From an uncultured Lachnospiraceae bacterium (GTDB lineage Bacteria > Bacillota > Clostridia > Lachnospirales > Lachnospiraceae): a DNA stretch of 64,000 nucleotides. A program made the translations under genes and the position numbers. Shown here in pieces: positions 60,291-64,000 of the stretch (positions are counted from its first letter, which is position 1; each line of letters begins with the position of its first letter). The stretch lies in the NCBI GenBank assembly GCA_944384105.1, contig CALWSC010000082.1, positions 1-64,000 on the forward strand, read 5' to 3'. The notes beneath the pieces were generated by a model. It ran no database searches, was not told the origin of the DNA, and was given only the letters and a program-made list of their open reading frames with translations.

Positions 60291-60746
60291 CTATTCCCCG
60301 GCTGCCACCTTAATGACACACTTTTTCAGATACCGCTCTCTGAGGGCTGCCGCACCGGGAAGATGCGGCTCCTGAGCCATGCATATAATAAATCTTCCCT
60401 CTCCCATAACCATGCGCGCACTTTTTTCCGCGGTGCAGCTGCCAAAATCTTTCTCTGGTGAGAACGGCTCCTTTTTCTGAACTTCTCCAAGTCCTACAAG
60501 AATAGCCTCTGTTCCCTCAAGATCAATCTGAATGTCCATATATTTCCTGTGAATCTCAAAGTTTAATTTCTCTTCGTCTCTCGCCTGCGCTTCCATCACA
60601 TTAGCAAACACACGATCACCGCAGATTTCCGTGCGCCCCAATGGAAGACTTTTTAAATCCGTTTTCTCTATAAAATCAATGGCAATATCCAGATTTTCAG
60701 AAATGCCCCGGTATCTTGACACATTTTTAATCTCATCATATATCAT
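60291..60746 (-). CDS. YhcH/YjgK/YiaL (DUF386) family protein, NanQ-like
   Basis: 151 residues, a cupin-like beta fold with LPLGRTEICGDRVFANV, KYMDIQIDLEGTE and FIICMAQEPHLPG, the last with conserved acid/His metal ligands. YhcH/NanQ is an anomerase for sialic acid in E. coli. It sits between nanE and nanK. RBS GGGAGG. Confidence 0.85.
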   Translation of the reverse strand: MIYDEIKNVSRYRGISENLDIAIDFIEKTDLKSLPLGRTEICGDRVFANVMEAQARDEEKLNFEIHRKYMDIQIDLEGTEAILVGLGEVQKKEPFSPEKDFGSCTAEKSARMVMGEGRFIICMAQEPHLPGAAALRERYLKKCVIKVAAGE

Positions 60747-60860
60747 AGCCTTATTCCTCCCATATTTCCTAAAGTAATCATGGCACTGAAGTCTAAAGAC
60801 TCATCGAAAGGTTCGCCAGCCTCAACGTCATTTACTTAGAGAGCCCTTGAGGGCTCTTCC

Positions 60861-61010
60861 TTACTTCTTTGGCTTTACTGGCTCATCCGTAAACGGGTCT
60901 ATATACTCTGACAGTGTCATTTGCAATAAGGAGGCGTCTGCTCTTTCTGCAGCCGCCTCCCTTCTCTGTTCTGCCTGTGGCAGTACCCACAGACCTTCTT
61001 CTATGCTGCT
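60861..61010 (-). pseudogene. Coding-like fragment between nanE and yhcH
   Basis: A 49-codon frame just after the nanE stop reads GLWVLPQAEQRREAAAERAD and ends YIDPFTDEPVKPKK. The Glu/Arg/Ala heptad pattern looks like the C-terminal tail of a longer protein such as a Uma2/Rpn-type nuclease, but there is no start or RBS. The rest of the 263-bp gap (60747-60860) holds only a short GAGCCC/GGGCTC hairpin (60841-60856). Confidence 0.35.
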
Positions 61011-61705
61011 TACTGCTGTCCGCTGATTGCCTCCACATATCTTTTTGTTATCAGCATCGGTCTTGTGATTACTGAACCTACCACTGCAGCGTGGACTCCC
61101 GTATTCATTGCCTGCTTCAGATCCTCCGGGCACCAGATACCTCCCTCGGCGATGACAGGAACGCCGCTCTTCTTCACCAGAGCTTCCATCATCTTAAAGT
61201 TCGGCAGCTTTGTCCCCTTTGTATAAGAAGTATATCCGCTCATGGTAGTTCCCACCAGGTCAAAGCCGCAGGCTGCTGCGCGCATTCCTTCCTCCGTGCA
61301 GGAGCAGTCTGCCATGAAAACCTGTTCCGGATATTTTTCCCTTACTTCGCTAAAAAACTCCTCCACGCTCCGCCCATCCGGACGCGGACGTGCAGTAGCG
61401 TCCATGGCAATGATATCCACACCGCAGGAAACCAGGGCGTCCACTTCCTTCATCGTGGGGGTAATATAGACCTCGCAGCCCTCGTATTCCACCTTGCAGA
61501 TACCGATGATCGGAAGGTTCACTATTCTTTTTATCTCGGCAATATCCTCCACACTGTTTGCGCGGATTCCTCCCGCTCCGCCCAGCATCGCTGCATATGC
61601 CATGCGAGACATGATAAAAGAGCTGTGCAGAGGTTCGTCAGGAAGCGCCTGGCAGGATACAATCAGCTTACCCTTAATTTTTTCCAGAATATCTATTTTA
61701 CTCAT
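61010..61705 (-). CDS. nanE: N-acetylmannosamine-6-phosphate 2-epimerase
   Basis: 231 residues, a TIM barrel. Family blocks: [78 protein letters not shown]. It converts ManNAc-6-P to GlcNAc-6-P. The start at 61705 has GGAG 8 nt upstream. It lies 13 bp after nanA. Confidence 0.95.
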   Translation of the reverse strand: MSKIDILEKIKGKLIVSCQALPDEPLHSSFIMSRMAYAAMLGGAGGIRANSVEDIAEIKRIVNLPIIGICKVEYEGCEVYITPTMKEVDALVSCGVDIIAMDATARPRPDGRSVEEFFSEVREKYPEQVFMADCSCTEEGMRAAACGFDLVGTTMSGYTSYTKGTKLPNFKMMEALVKKSGVPVIAEGGIWCPEDLKQAMNTGVHAAVVGSVITRPMLITKRYVEAISGQQ

Positions 61706-61718
61706 TTGCCCGTCTCCT

Positions 61719-62639
61719 TTAGATTTCCGAAATCGCATCGTCTATCATCTTTGTACATTTCTCGATCTGCGGCAGATCCGCTTCGCAGACTGGAGTAAGC
61801 GGAGCGCGCACGCTTCCGATATCCATACCGCGTCCCTTCAATATTTCCTTCATTACTGCATAGAGATTGGCACGGCATGCGCACATGGCATAGATAATCT
61901 CGTCAATCGTATTCTGGAGCTTCAGAGCATCCGCACATCTTCCCTCCCGAAACGCCTGATCCGCCGCCAGGAACAGCTCCGGCATCACCGCATACGTTCC
62001 TCCAATGCCGCCGTCTGCACCTATCATTCTTCCGGAGATAAACTGCTCATCAGGACCGTTAAATACAATAAATTCTCCTCTTGCGGCAGTTCCCTCTGTC
62101 TTAAACATCTGAATATCCTGTACAGGCATAGAAGAATTTTTTACCGCTTTAACTCTCGGATTTTTCAGCATTTCTCTAAATAAACTCATAGTAAGCGCTG
62201 TTCCCGCAAGCTGTGGGATATTATATATGACAAAATCCGTATTCGGCGCAGCTGCACTGATGGTGTTCCAATATTCTGCGATAGCATACTCCGGCAGATG
62301 GAAATAAATAGGAGGAATCGATGCAATAGCGTCCACACCTATCTCTTCTGAATGGCGCGCCAGCTCCACACTGTCCTTCGTGTTGTTGCACGCTACATGA
62401 TTAATTACCGTAATTTTCCCTCTTGCGGCTTTCATAACACTTTCAATAATCAGCTTTCGCTCCGCGACACTCTGGTAAATGCACTCCCCCGAAGAACCGT
62501 TGACATACACACCCTTGACACCCTTTTCTATCAGATATTCCGTAAATTTCACTACGCGCTCAGGGCTTACGCTGCCGTTCTCGTCATAGCAGGCGTAGAA
62601 CGCCGGGATGACGCCTTTGTATTTTTCCAGACTGCTCAT
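61719..62639 (-). CDS. nanA: N-acetylneuraminate lyase
   Basis: 306 residues of the DapA/NanA aldolase family. Carboxylate-binding GSSGE in [10 protein letters not shown], catalytic Tyr in [10 protein letters not shown] and Schiff-base Lys in VKAVKNSS are visible. It splits Neu5Ac into ManNAc and pyruvate. RBS GGGAGG. Neighbours nanE, nanK and the NanOx-like gene support sialic acid rather than dihydrodipicolinate. Confidence 0.93.
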   Translation of the reverse strand: MSSLEKYKGVIPAFYACYDENGSVSPERVVKFTEYLIEKGVKGVYVNGSSGECIYQSVAERKLIIESVMKAARGKITVINHVACNNTKDSVELARHSEEIGVDAIASIPPIYFHLPEYAIAEYWNTISAAAPNTDFVIYNIPQLAGTALTMSLFREMLKNPRVKAVKNSSMPVQDIQMFKTEGTAARGEFIVFNGPDEQFISGRMIGADGGIGGTYAVMPELFLAADQAFREGRCADALKLQNTIDEIIYAMCACRANLYAVMKEILKGRGMDIGSVRAPLTPVCEADLPQIEKCTKMIDDAISEI

Positions 62640-62696
62640 TGTTATTTACCTCCCATTCTAATTTTCACATAAAGGGAGGGAAATCCCTCCCCATTC

Positions 62697-63803
62697 TTAT
62701 TTCCCTATAATTTCACTGAGCGCTACTTTTCTATTTTCATATCTTGATTTCGTGCAGGCATCCGCCGTAGCAATTGCGGCTCTTGCTGCCTCGCCGGTGA
62801 GGAGAGGTTTGAACTCATCGGACGGCTCCATACCATGCATCAATTCGTTTAAGTACTTCATCTCCTTGTTCATCACACCCTGCAGCCATAACGGCGGAAT
62901 TTTATCGGGATTTCCATACTGGATTGCTCCGTCCATCTCTGTACCGTGGTAAATACTGGTACGGTTTTCGTCCTCCTCTTTTGTCTCATGAAGCAGGAAA
63001 TGTTCTTCCCTTCCATCAACCTTCAGAGTGCAGCCTGCATCAAACATATCCAATTTTATCGCACCCTTGGTTCCCTGAATCAGCAGATAATGTTCCGGCC
63101 AGTGGAAAGCTGATCCCCACTCCATCACTGCAAAGCGGTTGTCTGAGAATTGGGCATTGATAAACAGCATATCATCCTCGTCACCGAACTGTTCTCCCAC
63201 ATGAGCTACATTTCCGCCGGTCATAGTAACGTACTCCGGCATTCCTCCCATAATGAACTGTACACAATCCAGTTCATGAATATGATGGTATAAATGACCG
63301 CCAGATTTTTCGCGGATTTTCTTCCAGGATACGGACGGTTGAATATCCTCCCATCCGTTCCGTGCAGAATGGCAATAGAGGACTTTTCCGATCACTCCCT
63401 CGTTGATGAGTTCCTTCGCTCTTTGTACACCATGGAAAAAGTTCATAATATGACCTGCCATAAAGGTTACTTTATTTTCTTCACAGGTTCTCACCATCTC
63501 GTCACAATCCTGATAATTAAGAGCAATGGGTTTTTCACAGAATACATTCTTTCCATGCTGAGCTGCCTTGATGACCGGTTCCTTATGCAGATAGTTCGGC
63601 GTCGCAACTACCACCGTATCCACATCCTCCCTTTCCACCAGTTCATCCAGCGAAGACGCCGCGTCACATCCCAGCTCATCGGCAATCTTTTTTCCATTCT
63701 CAGGGTCATATACCACAGTGACCTCCGCATCATCCAGCCGTTTTAAAATCCTCGCCAGCTCTGCTCCAAAATAACCTACTCCTACAACTCCGTACTTTAC
63801 CAT
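62697..63803 (-). CDS. NanOx/YjhC-like sialic acid oxidoreductase
   Basis: 368 residues of the Gfo/Idh/MocA family. NAD-binding GVVGVGYFGAELARI, EKPIALNYQDC, AGHIMNFFHGVQ and GGHLYHHIHELDCVQ match E. coli YjhC closely, as I recall that sequence. YjhC and Ruminococcus gnavus NanOx convert 2,7-anhydro-Neu5Ac to Neu5Ac by an NAD-dependent oxidation-reduction route. In the operon it would allow use of the product of intramolecular trans-sialidases. Confidence 0.87.
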   Translation of the reverse strand: MVKYGVVGVGYFGAELARILKRLDDAEVTVVYDPENGKKIADELGCDAASSLDELVEREDVDTVVVATPNYLHKEPVIKAAQHGKNVFCEKPIALNYQDCDEMVRTCEENKVTFMAGHIMNFFHGVQRAKELINEGVIGKVLYCHSARNGWEDIQPSVSWKKIREKSGGHLYHHIHELDCVQFIMGGMPEYVTMTGGNVAHVGEQFGDEDDMLFINAQFSDNRFAVMEWGSAFHWPEHYLLIQGTKGAIKLDMFDAGCTLKVDGREEHFLLHETKEEDENRTSIYHGTEMDGAIQYGNPDKIPPLWLQGVMNKEMKYLNELMHGMEPSDEFKPLLTGEAARAAIATADACTKSRYENRKVALSEIIGK

Positions 63804-63832
63804 AGTTTTATATCTCCTTTCACAATATGTTC

Positions 63833-64000
63833 TTATTTCACAGAACCTTCCGACAGACCGCCTGCAATTTTATTTTGAATCAGACAGAAGAAAATAATGG
63901 AAGGTATTACGACTAAAGCAGATGCAGCCATCATATCGCCCCAGTCTAAAATCTCGGCCCCATCCAGGGAGCGCAGTGCTACGGCAACGGTCATTTTCTC
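63833..64000 (-). CDS. ABC sugar transporter permease, C-terminus only
   Basis: The last 55 codons of a MalG-like permease: GDMMAASALVVIPSIIFFCL is the final loop and helix, ending in NKIAGGLSEGSVK. The 5' part lies beyond the window. In this operon it is probably the sialic acid or 2,7-anhydro-sialic acid importer. Confidence 0.85.
   Translation of the reverse strand, partial: EKMTVAVALRSLDGAEILDWGDMMAASALVVIPSIIFFCLIQNKIAGGLSEGSVK

Noticed and set aside
1..64000. CRISPR arrays, tRNA/rRNA genes, transposases, phage genes
   Set aside because: None recognised when scanning intergenic regions and reading frames; some short degenerate elements could be missed by eye.

Overview
The window looks like a chromosomal segment of an anaerobic gut Firmicute, most likely Lachnospiraceae. 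This is inferred from gene content: the T-box-controlled pheST pair, the yicC-remA-gmk-rpoZ-rimO-pgsA-cinA housekeeping run, a germination-type subtilase, a monomeric [FeFe] hydrogenase, Re-citrate-synthase-like and isocitrate dehydrogenase genes, and a mucin-sialic-acid cluster. No rRNA, tRNA, CRISPR array, transposase or phage gene was seen. Most genes lie on the minus strand.

Layout. 1-6400: the tail of a broken ABC exporter gene, then a six-gene minus-strand operon (PadR, HAAS membrane protein, BceRS-like two-component pair, BceAB-like ABC transporter) with a strong PadR-like operator. 6400-12100: queA, a histidine phosphatase, and pheS-pheT behind a T-box leader. 12100-15470: a 2-oxoglutarate/glutamate precursor operon (citrate-synthase-like enzyme, GntR repressor, icd). 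15450-19930: two divergent subtilases and a group of small proteins, one extremely rich in Cys and Gly. 19935-25180: core housekeeping run. 25370-30840: rqcH, a CtpE/Exp7-like P-type ATPase and a membrane metallophosphoesterase. 30850-37900: an M56 membrane peptidase unit with a BlaI-type operator, a CLC-F-type fluoride transporter, and a copper unit (csoR, copA with a fused CopZ). 37900-46000: hydrogenase, asd, argH, queH, psd and acetyltransferases. 46094-53700: a nikABCDE-type nickel importer in one operon with two related methyltransferases, one of them fused to an aspartoacylase-like hydrolase. 53700-58520: an AT-richer accessory stretch with relics, small membrane proteins, secreted proteins of unknown function, and an ABC/GNAT/DUF4097 operon controlled by a divergent MerR regulator. 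59390-64000: a sialic acid catabolic operon (ABC permease, NanOx/YjhC oxidoreductase, NanA, NanE, YhcH, NanK).

Most notable points: (1) the nickel importer operon with its hydrolase and twin methyltransferases behind a Rex-like site, possibly an undescribed nickel-ligand system; (2) a CopA-CopZ fusion that keeps a perfect internal ribosome binding site and start for free CopZ; (3) several operators that can be read directly (PadR, CsoR, BlaI type, MerR with a 19-bp spacer); (4) relics showing past duplication, including a GNAT copy with a central deletion that kept its terminator, and a MerR effector-domain fragment; (5) small genes that are easily missed at 40045-40188, 54200-54298 and 55619-55750.
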